Source: Climacium dendroides (lineage: Eukaryota; Streptophyta; Bryopsida; Hypnales; Climaciaceae). Taken from it: 64,000 nucleotides of DNA. The stretch is from contig OX467082.1 of NCBI GenBank assembly GCA_950106755.1, forward strand, positions 26,598,001-26,662,000, in the 5' to 3' direction. The notes under the pieces are model-generated. The model was given only the letters and a program-made list of their open reading frames with translations, was not told the DNA's origin and did no database searches. How positions within the stretch are numbered: position 1 is the stretch's first letter; every line of letters starts with the position of its first letter. This document shows, in pieces, positions 38,101 through 49,922 of this stretch. Both the position numbers and the translations under genes were made by a program.

Positions 38101-41100
38101 CATGATGTTAAATTTATTAAAAATAAATCTATGTTATGAGTTTTTATTTTACTTGGAAACAAGTTTTGAGGCAATTCTTTTAAATTTCATATGGGGAACG
38201 AGCATGATCCAAATTGAACTATACATTCTAAAACGTGTCTGACCCAACTTTTTTTCAACTTTTATTTCTAAAACAAATTTGTATACAAAATGATTAAAAC
38301 AAACCTCAAAGCCGATGCCCCCTGCCTATAACACAGAAGTTGCATATCCGCGCAAGTGAGATGTCATATGAATAACAAGAAAGCTTAAAAAGATGTGTGC
38401 AAACCTCAGTCATCCCATATCTTTCAAGCAGACGATGTCCCGTCACACGTTCCCACTTCTCCATAACTGGTTGTGGCAGCGCCGATGATCCACACATCTG
38501 ACATTCATCAGGAGAGAATGTAAGAACGTACCGTAATCCCGATTAAATTTTTCCTAATTGGTTGTTCAAATTCCGTAGCAAAAAAGCATATCATCAATTT
38601 TGAAAACGGATTACCAAAAGACGCAATCTGCCGGCAGCCAAGGAGCATGACTTCTGCTGGTCTACATCCATAAGGTCATAACATTGGAGGAGTCGTACAT
38701 ACATTGTAGGCACCTGATTCATATTTAAAATGGAGTAAGTAAACCTTCTTTCGGTTTTTTTAGTAAATGGCCAACTTGATAGACGAACATACACTTCGCA
38801 AAGCAGCCGCAAATTAATTCTCATAAGACTAGTCCTGAGTATTTACTGGACTTTTAATCATGGTACATTAGAAGGATATGTAGACGAGTTGCTTAAGGGC
38901 AATACCTGGATCATCAACTTCATGGTAAACGAAATGGAGAAAGCTTACCCCACTAAAGACGGTTACGGCATCACTAGCTGGTACACCTGGGTTTGGATAC
39001 GACTCCTGCCACCTCTGCCATACTTCCCATGCGCCAAACTTGGGCAAAAATTCAATCTGCAAGTATTGAAACCCATGAAAGAATTTATCAACTTGAAACC
39101 AAGAATGTTATCTGGAGCAAATACAAATAGGTATATAGCGATTTCTTAGGTATATAAGGAAGGAATCACTTAAAATATAAAAGCATAAAGAAGGAACATT
39201 ACCGTAGCACCTACGAACAAAGGCGCCAGCAAAATGTTGACCAATCCATGCACATGTAAGTTGCAGCACGTCAAGGATCACTATGGAAACGGAAGAGCTT
39301 AGTTCGTACAGCAGGGAACAAAATACGAATTTTAGTTTGCTCCTAATCTAGGGCTCGCAAATCACTCTAATCATCTGATTCAGATCCCAAAGTTCACATC
39401 ACTTTTTGGATTTCCAAGGGTGCTTTTTATAAAATAAAGATTTCTAGTACTTCAGAAGTTGAAGACGAATTGTCTAAAATCTAACCTAGCATATGGCGTT
39501 TTGGAGGCTTGAGTTCAAAAGACAATTGCGAAGGATATGGTGCAGAGGCAGACAGTGGAGGAACCGGTCCTTGGGAGAATATTCCCAAGCTTTGGCCAGC
39601 ATCTGTACCTGCTTACATACGGGAGATTTCAAACCTTCAGAACTAAAAATAGACGATCTGGCTACTTGCAAGTTTAACCTTTGGTCCAAAACCGTGTTGA
39701 AATTAGTCAACAAAACTCACAGATAAAGTAGGGGTACAGTCAGGTCATTACGAGGCAGAAGCCATTATCTGGTGTAGAAAAGCATAGCATGTGATTAAAC
39801 TCTCATTACCTGAGCTCCAATGCTGGCATGAGTATGAACAGCTCCTTTTGGCTTCCCCGTAGTCCCACTTGTATAAATTATTAGAGCTACCTGCTCCCCT
39901 GCACCAACAATAGATCTTGACAAACAAATTGCTAGGAATGAAAGCAAATAATAGCTTCATCTCATGGTAGTTCGATATTTTGAGCATTCCTGGAAACTGA
40001 TAAAAGAAATTGCTCTAGAATTACTACATCAAATGTCTGAGTCTTTTGAAAATCTTCACGAAGATGGTCTTGAAGTTACAGTTTAGTTGGAAAAGATCTC
40101 ACCGAAATCAAAAGTATACACATCCAAACAATCCATTAAATTTCGAACGAGTTGTCAAACAGTACGCTGGTTCATTCGTGGTCTCTTCGATTCAAATAAG
40201 GGTATTGGTCTATGGAATACATTGTAACACGATTTTACACAGCACTAATCTTATTATAAGGGGTAGTTCATTTTGAAATACCTCGAATCCTAGATGACAC
40301 CTTTTGAACTTGTGCTTCCATTTGCTCAATGGGCAGAAGTCCACGAGATTTTTCATTGCAAGTACCGGCTACAGAAGGGAGCAAGTAAAAACGAGCATCA
40401 CACTTTTCGACTGCAGGTTCAAGGAGCTCTCGATACTCCTCAGTTGCAAAGACTATAGAGACACCCTGTGTGGACACCCACAGAATGATGTTGGTACCGA
40501 ATGATAAAACATAGAAGCATTATTGAAACATGTTTGAAGAAAAGTAGTAACCTCTAATCTTGTCTGGTAACAAAAACGAGATGAAGAAACTAGAGTGCAT
40601 GATGAGGAGATATTTCAATTGAAGGGTTTCGGGGACTACCGCATCAGAAAGGACGTGGAGCAGCTCAGCCTCAGGGTGATTCAGGGCCAACGGTACCGCC
40701 ACAGCTCCACTCAGCCAGGTGCCCCACATCCCAACTACGAATTCTGCACAAGGCTTTCCCATGATGCCTACACGAGCCCCCTTCACCAGCTTCACATTCC
40801 TTGATCTCTCAGTGACGACTACCACTTCGCCTTCTGCATTCGTTTTCTTGTACACCTGATTCACCAAATTCACAATGATGCCTGTGAATACTCAATAAGG
40901 TAGAGGATACTAAAACCGTTAAGGGCCTTATCCCGCCTCCACCACTGACCCTTGTAGCCAACAACTCATCTATTGGAATCCAGACACTTACTAGCAAAAG
41001 GTGTAAGCATGACTTGGCAAAGTGTCTAAAGTCACTGATCTTTGAATGGAAATGGGGTTGTCTACTGTAACTTTAAGTGGTCTACAGCCTTCCACTTTGA

Positions 41101-42685
41101 ATGATTGGATAACAAATTCATACGTTGAGAAAATCTTGATTGTAAGAAAATTTGGCTCTTGTACTTCTCTCCACAGAACTATATTGATCTCCCAATGAAA
41201 GCACACGCCTACATGTAAGTTAGAATGCTTAAAGTGATGCAGATAATATCCTCTACTTTAGTGAGACCTTTTGTGCTAAAATTGCACATGCTATGTACAC
41301 ACTGGTTTCGCACTGAAGGAAACTCAAATTGCAAAACTGCATGACAAGGGGCGTGGCCAGAGCAATTCCTAGTACAAACTTCCAAAAGCTGCATAATAAG
41401 GGCTTTGGTGATCACAAATCCTAGATATTCAACGTCCAAATTCAAAACGAATTTTGGTGCGCTCTGAAATGATCATACCTCACGTGAAGTTGTAACAAAA
41501 ACGACAGTTGGCAAAAAAGATGCTGAAAACCAAAAAGAATCACGAAGGCACTGAAAGCACCATACTATCAAGGTACAGAAGGCTATTTGAAATGTGAAAT
41601 TCAAATGTGCTTTCACTGTGTGAAAGTCGACTGGTTAAACCTTTAGTGACTAAGAAGCCCAAATTGGGTCTCATGTTTTTTTCAGCAACTTTAGAGATTT
41701 TATATGGGGATTTTTATTTATTTAAATAATTATTTATTTAAACCAATGAATGCAATGTTCTTCACTCAAGATAATTATATAATAAAATTTTCCATTTAGA
41801 TTATGCTTTCTACAAAACATTCAATCAAAGTCCACTACTTGAAATAGTGAATTCTTAGTACGTAAAGGGTTAAGAGAATCAAACAAATACCCCAAGAGTT
41901 TTGGATCCGTCATGCTGGATTTCGGTAACTCCATCTCCATGTGCTTCGATGGAGGTATTGGCAATAGGCAGTTGCCTCTCTCCAGGGAGTAAAGACTGGA
42001 GGAGTTTCGACACCTGAAAGCTTGAGTGTAAAAGCTCGCCATAGCTGTGGTTCCCCCGCGCATCGGAGATCGCGGTTGCTCCATGCGCCCTGTTAATGCT
42101 AAAGCCCACCTTCAGCACATCCAACACATTTTCAACGCACTTCGTCGTTGCTTCAGTTCCTGTAAGGTGTACATAGCATGTGCATACCCAAACCGTTAAG
42201 GGACATGACAACGTCTCCCTGTCACCAACAGAATCTCAACTATTTCATACACTTGGTTACACTTCCTGACAAAGTGGTGTCAGCATCACTCGACTAAATG
42301 TCTGTTGCCACTGATCTTTCAATGGAAATGGGATTAGCTATTCTCACTAATAGTGGTCTACAACCTCCCATTTTGAATGATTGCATAAGAAATGCATGAA
42401 TGTTTGATCTCTCCAGCGAGTTCTATTGGGTGATCTCCCAATGAAAGCACACTCCTTAAAATGCTTAAAGTGACGGAAAGAGTATCCTCAGAAAACAATG
42501 TAACGTCAGAAAAAGTGGTGATTGTTGGGAAGTGGCAAAGGTAAGGATTTGAAAGAAGTACCATGAGAAGCCAGATGCCGGACATGGTGCAGTGCGCGAT
42601 GCGATGGAAGGTCAGAAGTCGAGGCTCTTCTGTGAAGATGGAGACGCAACAACAAAAGCTGGCATCGCCCTGATCCCGAGTGCAT
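35128..42685 (-). CDS. AAE13: Malonyl-CoA synthetase (AAE13-type), 17 exons
   Basis: ANL-family acyl-activating enzyme: malonate + CoA + ATP to malonyl-CoA. Minus-strand exons: 42685-42562, 42159-41891, 40855-40640, 40465-40282, 39898-39810, 39608-39539, 39255-39203, 39056-38949, 38713-38615, 38497-38405, 37661-37584, 37385-37293, 36989-36902, 36674-36601, 36395-36216, 35517-35464, 35181-35128; all in frame, 641 aa. Motifs: [11 protein letters not shown] (273-283, ATP loop), [18 protein letters not shown] (430-435), FFETGD (503-508), [22 protein letters not shown], and [11 protein letters not shown] with the adenylation Lys (K624). Residues 1-41 are rich in Arg, His, Leu and Ser and poor in acids, like a mitochondrial presequence; Arabidopsis AAE13 is known in cytosol and mitochondria. 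Intron 6 is U12-type (AT-AC). Introns 2 and 10 hold mobile elements. It faces MCD across SINA. Confidence 0.93.
35424..35450. repeat. Telomere-like repeats inside an AAE13 intron
   Basis: Several degenerate TTTAGGG units lie in the last intron, about 14-40 nt after the exon-16 donor as read on the minus strand. It may be an interstitial telomeric scar or a plant telo-box. Confidence 0.6.
37811..38034. mobile_element. piggyBac-like MITE A (about 224 bp) in AAE13 intron 10
   Basis: Left end CTAA-CCTTTTAAGGACGA (TTAA mutated to CTAA), right end the complement of TTAA-CCCTTTAAGGACGA. The interior shares a segment (accaacacatgcaatgttcc) with elements B (41635-41873) and C (61706-61952). There is no ORF, so the copy is non-autonomous. 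Confidence 0.75.
39256..39538 (-). other. U12-type AT-AC intron (AAE13 intron 6)
   Basis: Read on the minus strand, the intron starts ATATCCTT, the U12 5' splice consensus, and ends TTAC. It has TCCTTGAC as branch-site match, its adenosine about 15 nt before the AC end. Only this junction restores the frame and the family motif PLHHVHG; no GT or AG exists at these places. 283 nt. Confidence 0.88.
40905..41258. repeat. Diverged direct repeat, copy in AAE13 intron 2
   Basis: About 300-350 bp related to 42186-42492 in the same orientation. Shared segments include aaaccgttaaggg, cactgatctttgaatggaaa, agtggtctacagcc, ttttgaatgattg (with one change), gatctcccaatgaaagcaca and aatgcttaaagtga. Non-coding. 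Confidence 0.8.
41635..41873. mobile_element. piggyBac-like MITE B (about 239 bp) in AAE13 intron 2
   Basis: Left end TTAA-ACCTTTAGTGACTAAGAA, right end the complement of TTAA-CCCTTTACGTACTAAGAA: about 15 of 18 positions match. The interior has accaatgaatgcaatgttct, as in elements A and C. Its end lies only 17 nt from the donor of AAE13 exon 2. Confidence 0.8.
42186..42492. repeat. Diverged direct repeat, copy in AAE13 intron 1
   Basis: Partner of 40905-41258, beginning aaaccgttaaggg and ending near aatgcttaaagtgacgg. The two copies flank exon 2, so they arose by local duplication or by two insertions of one element. Confidence 0.8.
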
Positions 42686-43496
42686 TGATCCCAGCTCAGC
42701 CCCAAGCCCTGGCTCACTGCCACTAAACGATAAATGCGCCCATCTCTTAGAAGAAGGCGAATTCCATTCCTCCAGACACGATTCGAGGTAGATTTACAGT
42801 CTAAGAAGAAATCGTCTCCGAAATTCAACTTGCAAATAGTCTCAATGAAGATTCAGGCTCAAGTCGAAGAACAACTACTGCAAAGCCACAATGATCACTA
42901 ACTCTTCTGTCTACTTAGAGTGGTTTTGAAATATGATGGGCACCCTTCCTGTCATTGAAGCATAAGAGTGTGGACAGTATTGTCACCAAGTCACTAGGTT
43001 CTAAATAGTTGGATACAGGATGATCGGAGCAGTAAAAAAATTCTCAAAACAAAGTGCCTGAGACTGTGTGAGAACACCCTGCTCACAGTCCCTCCCCGAA
43101 TGGAATCTCAAAGCTCTGGCGTATTGAGAGGCAACGCATTACCACAGATCGATCCCGGAACGACTAGCAGCAGATACCAGCAGAAGAATTTGCTTAGAAG
43201 AGCGCACCCAGAGCAACAAACTCCGAGTGCGTCCTAAATTGAATAACACAAATCTGACCCCAGAGCATTCTTCAATCAACAGCAAGAACGGTTACATATG
43301 ACACTGAAGTCTTCGCGATACTGTCGTTTCAAAGGTTTCGAGAATCCCACTTAGAAAACAACGTTGGAACCGTCCTCGATCTCTCACTTTAAGGGGGTTT
43401 AGGGTTTAAGTTTAGGGTTTTGTACCCCTTGAGACCTGGAATGACAATTATACCGAAACATCTTTTGCTGCAGAAGTAGAGTTTCAGTAGGATAGG
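42686..43496. promoter_or_regulatory. Divergent promoter region AAE13 / pseudouridine synthase
   Basis: 811 bp between the two start codons, with transcription leaving both ways. A telo-box-like stretch (tttagggtttaag, tttagggtttt; complement contains AAACCCTAAA) lies at about 43390-43420, some 80-105 nt before the ATG at 43497. In plants such boxes are common near starts of housekeeping and translation-related genes. No clear TATA box. Confidence 0.55.
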
Positions 43497-46400
43497 ATGA
43501 CAACTCGCAGAGTGGCATCATTAAGGCATTGCATTTTTAGACTTTCCTGTGATGGGTGGGCGCCTTTGAAGCATGCACGTTTGTGGAATTCTTCTTCGGC
43601 AATTGAGAAGGTAGCCAAAGTTGCTGAAACCGAGCATGGTGAAGCTGCGAGGAATCGGTGGAAGGAGCTCCCTCCCGTGCCGCTGGAATCAGCGGTTCGT
43701 GCTTTGGAAGCGATTGAAAGTACGCAATCGTGACTTTGGTCTGCGGCTCAGGTCTTCTAGGGGTTGCCAATTCCTGTTTTTCTGATTTTCTAATTTCCTC
43801 GGCAGGTTATAATGAAGGATCGGAGATGCGCAGGGAAGACAGGATGAAGCGGTTGACGGCTCTGCGCTGGGTTGCTAAATGTTGCCCTAACGTCCCCAAC
43901 AGTTTGATCAACAAGCTCTTCCGCTTGCGACAAGTAAGTTTCTCTACCTTCCAGAATTAGTCCCTAATCTTTCTTGTTGTAGCGTCCGACATCAGTTTCT
44001 CATAATTCTGAACACTCAATCCTAATTAGTAAATCTGCATACAGAGATTACCAGAGAATTTGCTGAACTTCAACAAAATCTGAATTTGCTGAACTTCACC
44101 TACATGGACACTTTCAAAATTAGATTTCTGGAGAGGCTTATTAACGACCAGTTAATGAAGTGCGAATGCTTGATGATTATTTTTCTGAAACATACGAGAC
44201 TTCACTTCATTGCATGGAATACCATGACATACTTGAGGAAAACCCTTGAACTAAATGAACAGTGCGCCTAGAAAAGGAGTCTACATTCTTTTTGTTACAT
44301 AATCTTGAGCTTATGTTATGTTTGCAAAGGTGGTATAGCTAACAGTATCATCATTTATTTCCTTAATTGACATATTTGTATGTGGGTTCATCTGATAGTG
44401 ATGACATGTTTGGCAATGGAAAATATTGCTTCAAAACTGGGCTAGTTCTTCAATATTTTAGTGCTTTAGGTTCTTTTTGTGCTACAATGGAAAGCGCGCA
44501 AGCTGTATACTATATAATGTTACGACTGTGTGTACTGTTCCAAGTGCCAATATACGATTTGATCGGAAGTGACTGGCTCTGCCTTTGTGGTCTACCAGAT
44601 TCGAATGCAGGTACCTGGGGAGATTTCCAGTCACGCCATTGGGTCATCTAAAGACACACGTCTTATAAGGGTAATCATCTTGCACTTGCAACGTTGTTGC
44701 ACGATATATGCACCAACCTTCGACTTTTCTCTTTTCAGATTGTAGTTCTGATTGTATCTCGATTGCTAATACTGGATGCTATACATGCATCAGGGTTTGG
44801 GTCCCCATAGTTTCACGAAATGCTGCAAATGTTCAGCTGCCCATGCTTTTTTCAAGTTGAAGTATTTGTTGAATTTTTTCTGTATATTTTCTTTGAAGTG
44901 GTGAATCCATGCCTAGCCGTTGCCAAGTAACTTTATGCAATATTTCCTTTTGCAGGTTTCAGCAAAAGACACGCTTGAGGAGGGTGCAGTGTTATGTATA
45001 CCTGCAGCTGTATCAATAACTTTAGATGAAAGGATTCCAGCAACAAACACCCCAAAACCAACCGCTCAGGATATGAAGTGGCTGCGCAGTCTAATTCTTC
45101 ACAAGGCATGACTCTCCAAGGACACCATGTTTTTTCTTCAAAAAATATTGCGAACAATTTCGACAGTCGCAAGCATCGAGAGTGTAACTAAGAACAAATG
45201 CTTGACATTCGAACGCCATCTATTCTTCAAGAATACTCACTGGTTTTCAATTCTGTGGAACATCGTAACATTTGCACTGAATGTACTAGTGAAAATTGAG
45301 AAGTAGCATGTATTGATTGCACGATCTGTGTACAAAAGTGTGCAGGATGAGGAGATAATTGTTATCAACAAGCCAAGCGGCCTGGCTGTTCAGGTGGGTG
45401 CTATTGCAATGGTGGGAGTGTTTAACCTCTAATTCCGTAAATGACCTAAACTGGCAGATTCCATCTTTGTAGGCCTAGAAATGAGTCATTTTGGAAGGTA
45501 ACAAAATTATTCATGATTGCTCAAACATGTGCAATATCTAATGCAATCACGAAACGGTGCGTTTTTGAGTTATTTGTATTTGTCTAATGAGACTGGGGGG
45601 AGTCGATGTGAACAGGGTGGTAGTGAGGTGGTGAGAAGCCTGGACTCTATGATGGGAGCAGCTCTCTCTTTTGACTACGAGGAAGGGCCTCGGCTGGTAA
45701 GTACTCTCCAATTGTCTTTTGCGTGTGGATGAACATGCCAGGTCATGCAGTCCTCAGTGCCTTCCTTAGTGTTCGCTGATCATTACTTAAGATGCTCAGC
45801 AATTTAATCATTTATTGAAGTAACGCACTGTTTCTAGTTGTTTTGATACGTAGTACGTTCTGCTATTAGCATTACAACAATGGTGGTCTGAAGGAAAGGA
45901 AATGTAATGAAATGAATCAAATTTGTTTGTGCTTTCATTTCTTTTTCCTTTCTATGCAGCTATTTCGGCTTTCGGCTTTCGGGTTTCGGGTTTTGCATCT
46001 AGTGAGTCTTTTTCTTAGTTGGTGTCCCGTATTGATAATTTCTCTGTTTACTGAAGGTTCATAGGCTGGATAAAGAAACCAGTGGTGCTCTAGTCGTTGG
46101 ACGGACCCACCAAAGTACTGTATTCCTTCAGGCTTTGCTCCGGGACAAAACGGCCAAGCTATCTGGAGCTCCTGGGGTATTTCTTCTGCACAATTGAACT
46201 ATTGTTTTAACTGCACCTTTCATTCACCGTTTATTCTGTTTAGTGTATGATACACTATTTTGTGGGTTTAATGCTAATTGAAACTCCATGTATTAGTGTA
46301 CATGTTGATGAATAAGATTGGAACACCATTTGATGAGCTTTGGATGTCATGTTGGTCACTTTTTGACTAACCACTTTATACACTTGTTGATGGAGTGATT

Positions 46401-48078
46401 ATTCACTCAAAAGCTTCTTGATTGTGTTTATTGTGATTCCGAGGTACACTAGTTAACTAAAGAATTAAATCTACTCTATGGCACGCTATTTTGGTGTTAA
46501 TTCAAATCATGAATGACACTAAATAGAATGAGCGTTGTAATCACTTTGTCCTCGTAATTGTGTGAAGTTCAAGAATTGATGAGATTGCCGTTGCCCCGTG
46601 TTGTCTTCATGAAAATCAGTCCTGATTGATAATATCACGTGGAATATGGTTGTGTGATATTGCAGGGCAAAGTAAGCACTATGGAGCGCTGTTATTGGGC
46701 CTTGGTGATTGGAGTTCCTGAGGCAAAGGAAGGTCGAATATCAGCTCCACTTGCAAAGGTTTAATGTGCAGTGTTGAGGGTCGTTTTTCAACTTTCATCT
46801 GTCTTGGGAGTTCGGTGTTGCTAATGTTTACGATTAATGTAGAGTTCTACAATTGCTTCCGACTCTTCTTTTCATGTTTCAGTAGCACTGAATTCTGGCT
46901 CTGCATGAACATCTTTCTTTGTTCAAATATTTAGGTAGTCACGGACAGCGGAAAACTTGACAAGATGCGGGTCGTTCACGATAGTCATCCAAACGCCCAG
47001 GAAGCCATTACAGATTACAAGGTTTTGGGATCCTCTGTACTCGGTGAGTTGGAACAGAACTTATCCGCCCTTCTCTTTGTGAGAACTGTTGGTGAAATAT
47101 CCTAATCTCTCTGATCCTTCTTGACACGAGCCGGGCGCCGGCCTAGAAGTAGCTTGAGTGTCCCCCATGTATGGGACCATACATTTCTGATGAAAAAAAT
47201 GAAACAACTCGGAAGAGATTCCATAAAAGAACTCACAAAAAGAACTCAAATAGTGACATCAACATTATTAGGTCAATCAATAATCAACCTAGTAGGGACC
47301 AAGTAATGCCGCTGGAATCACCATTGTGATCACAACAAGTATACACCGAATAAACACCCAGCCAATGCATCTTCTATATTCTAATTAGCCATGTCATGAC
47401 AAACTGGATACTTCTGATCTTGCAGGCTGTTCATGGCTGGAGCTTCGTCCTCTGACTGGCCGCAAGCACCAGGTCAGCAACACCTTTTCTAACTCTTTTG
47501 CTTTCTGGACTGAAGTGAGAGCTGAACTGGTTGAAGTAGGCTTCGTATTCTCCCTCCTCCTAGCATTCACAACACTAGAGGCTTTATTGGCCTCTTGCAT
47601 TGGCAAAAGCTACAGTGCTTGTGAGGAAATTTGAATTTTTTTTTCTCTAAATTTGCAAGGACAAAGTCTCTTATTGCATTGCTGCTTGCTTTCTGTTTGG
47701 ATCTAATGAAGAAAAGGTTTTAATTGTGTACAGATTCGTGTCCACTGTGCTGAAGTACTGGGGATGCCGATTGTGGGAGACTATAAGTATGGCTGGCGAG
47801 CTCTGCGGGTGTGGCCTCCAGATGGGAATTCAGAGAACACAATATCAAAGGAAAGTGGTCACGTTTGGTCAAGTAGGCCCAATTTACACTTGCACTGCCG
47901 TCAGTTATCTCTTCCAGACGTTGCATTAGCGTTTAAGCGACAACCTGGAGAGCGGCCCTTGGAAAACACAATTGCTGGAAGTCGGTTAGAAGAATCTTTA
48001 GTCATCGTTGCTCCATTGCCTCCTCATATGGTGGTGAGTTGGAACGTAAAACCTCTTGATGGTTTTCCTATGATTTGA
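43497..48078 (+). CDS. RluA-type RNA pseudouridine synthase, 10 exons
   Basis: Isomerises uridine to pseudouridine in RNA. Exons: 43497-43719, 43806-43933, 44956-45105, 45346-45393, 45616-45696, 46057-46176, 46666-46758, 46935-47043, 47426-47472, 47734-48078; in frame, 447 aa. Motifs: WLRSLILHKDEEIIVINKPS, GLAVQGG, VHRLDKETSGAL with the catalytic aspartate (D215), YWALVIGVPE, LRPLTGRKHQ-IRVH and GDYKYG near the C-terminal end of the fold. The order matches plant mitochondrial RNA pseudouridine synthases (RPUSD4-like). The first 40 residues (MTTRRVASLRHC..., Arg-rich, no acid before Asp19) look like a mitochondrial presequence, as do the family's relatives. Intron 3 has a GC donor (cacaag|gcatga). 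The last exon runs to a stop at 48078; a splice shortly before it cannot be excluded. It shares a divergent region with AAE13. Confidence 0.92.
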
Positions 48079-49922
48079 CAGTCTTTCTTGCTGCTAAAGA
48101 AATGACATGGAATGTTGTAACTTTTTATTTAATATTTAACGGAAATTCTATTGCAGAGATTTTTGTATTTGTTGATTGATTTTTGATGGAGAGGTTTCTG
48201 CATCTTTTGCTTGATGAATGAGGTGTTTGCATCCTTTTTGACTGAGGTGAATGAGATATCCGTTATGTAGTGCAAACATAGTATGAAGATATGAGACACA
48301 AAATTCTTCACCAAACTCGAGTAGTGTGTGGTTGGTGGAAAAATTTGCATCAAACTCATTGAGAACTTAACAGACACCTGTAAATAATTACATCTTGTAG
48401 GGATCACAGATTGACAACCCTTTGTGTTCCATTCTCTAATCTCACATCCTCTTCTCTCATCAAACCTTCGGAAGCAGAGAATGCTCCCAATTCAAAGCTT
48501 ACACTAGATACACATAATAAGTCCAAATCTAGTAAGTCCAATTCTACTTTTCATGATGTGTTTTTTGTTTGATGTACTGTAAATAAGTTTATTAATAATC
48601 CACAGAATTGATCCCCTACAAATTCAAATTTTTATTCAATTCAAACATTGGAGGAATACAACAAGAGATATGGAGGTTTGAAGTTGATCATGAGTTCATC
48701 CACCTTTGAAAGTTGCATGGAAACAGAGCGAAATATATTTCATTAAATTAGTTCCAACCTTGCAAATTCAAATGAACATTCAATTTCAATACCCTCCTAA
48801 TGTCCTAAAAACTTTTTTAATTCATTTTGTGACCAAAAGCACAAGCTTGAATGCAATAAAGCTTGATACACTTCATTGATTTGAATTTTCAGTGTCATGC
48901 TTAACCCAGAAATGAGGCCATTTTGTGGCTTTCGGATGAATGTTTCTTGAATTGTAAAGAGTTGGGAAGCATTTTTTCATCCACTTTTTTCTTGTTGACC
49001 TTCCATGTTGGGTTTTGAAGATAATCTAGTTGAGTTTGGAGTTATGCTATTGTTTCTCTTCACATAGATGAGAAGTTACTAAAAAAACAGATCACAAAAT
49101 ATGCTATTTTAGTGTATTTTAGAAAGTTGTTGCTCCTTGCTTTAAATCTGAAATTTCTCTACAAAAATGATATTTTTTGAATTTAAGCCCAACTAACAAA
49201 ATAAAGTTCATTCACTCTAGTTTCTACTCCAATTTGAATTTTTTTTAAATTCCTAATAATCAATTTTTTATTACAGTTTGAACTTTGGATGTATTTTCAA
49301 TGTTACTACATTCTAATTATAGAATGGCACGGAAAATGAGTTTACACCATGTTGTTCATCACTATAATATACACACATGGTGAAATTTTCAGATTTTTTG
49401 AAATAATTTTCTATTTGATATGATTTTTCTTCATTATATGTAACAAAATTCACAAAAAAATCAGTTATTTACAAAAAAATCTAAAATTTTGGTGCAACAA
49501 AGAATACATTTTGTTTCATCTCTGAAAAATAAATTAAAATTTTTTCATATATATCTTGTTGTAAAATGGCAACAAATTGAGTGATGATAGTGAGGCTTGA
49601 AATTAGCGGTCATAGGTCCGTCATTTAGGGGTTAAATTTGCTCAATCCTCCTCGAGTAGTATGATGAATGAATTTGGTTGGTTTGGTCATTTTCAACGAT
49701 GACTCCTGGGTTTCAGGGGCTAGTGTCATTTCCCATGCAACAACATATCATCGTAACATTGCAAAATTCCATATTATCACGTGCAATTTGGGCACCAGGT
49801 CTGGAGGAAGTCTCAACTGGTTTCGGAGACGATTCAATCACTTCGGAACTTTCTTACGTTCAGAGGGTTAGGATATACATTTGATACAGAAGTCTAGAAA
49901 TCGTGATATTCTATTACAAGAG
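48079..49922. other. Intergenic DNA between converging genes
   Basis: Between the 3' ends of the pseudouridine synthase (+) and ERV1 (-) genes. It contains the 735-bp TTAA element listed separately; otherwise AT-rich with no gene seen. Confidence 0.55.
48901..49635. mobile_element. piggyBac-like element D (about 735 bp)
   Basis: Left end TTAA-CCCAGAAATGAGGCC, right end the complement of TTAA-CCCCTAAATGACGGACC. An internal segment (aacaaaataaagtt, then tagtttctactccaattt, about 49195-49240) has a diverged relative at about 22060-22120. No ORF of note. Confidence 0.65.

Noticed and set aside
40905..42492. aaaccgttaaggg at the start of both direct repeats as possible TTAA-element ends
   Set aside because: GGG follows TTAA instead of preceding it, the wrong orientation for the piggyBac-like ends seen elsewhere.
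42358..42828. 156-codon minus-strand ORF at the 5' end of AAE13
   Set aside because: Only the frame starting at 42685 splices in phase to exon 2 and gives a presequence-like start; this ORF is another frame of the same exon.
45427..45505. Possible further TTAA element (ttaacctctaattcc) in the pseudouridine synthase intron 4
   Set aside because: No matching inverted end could be found at a credible distance.
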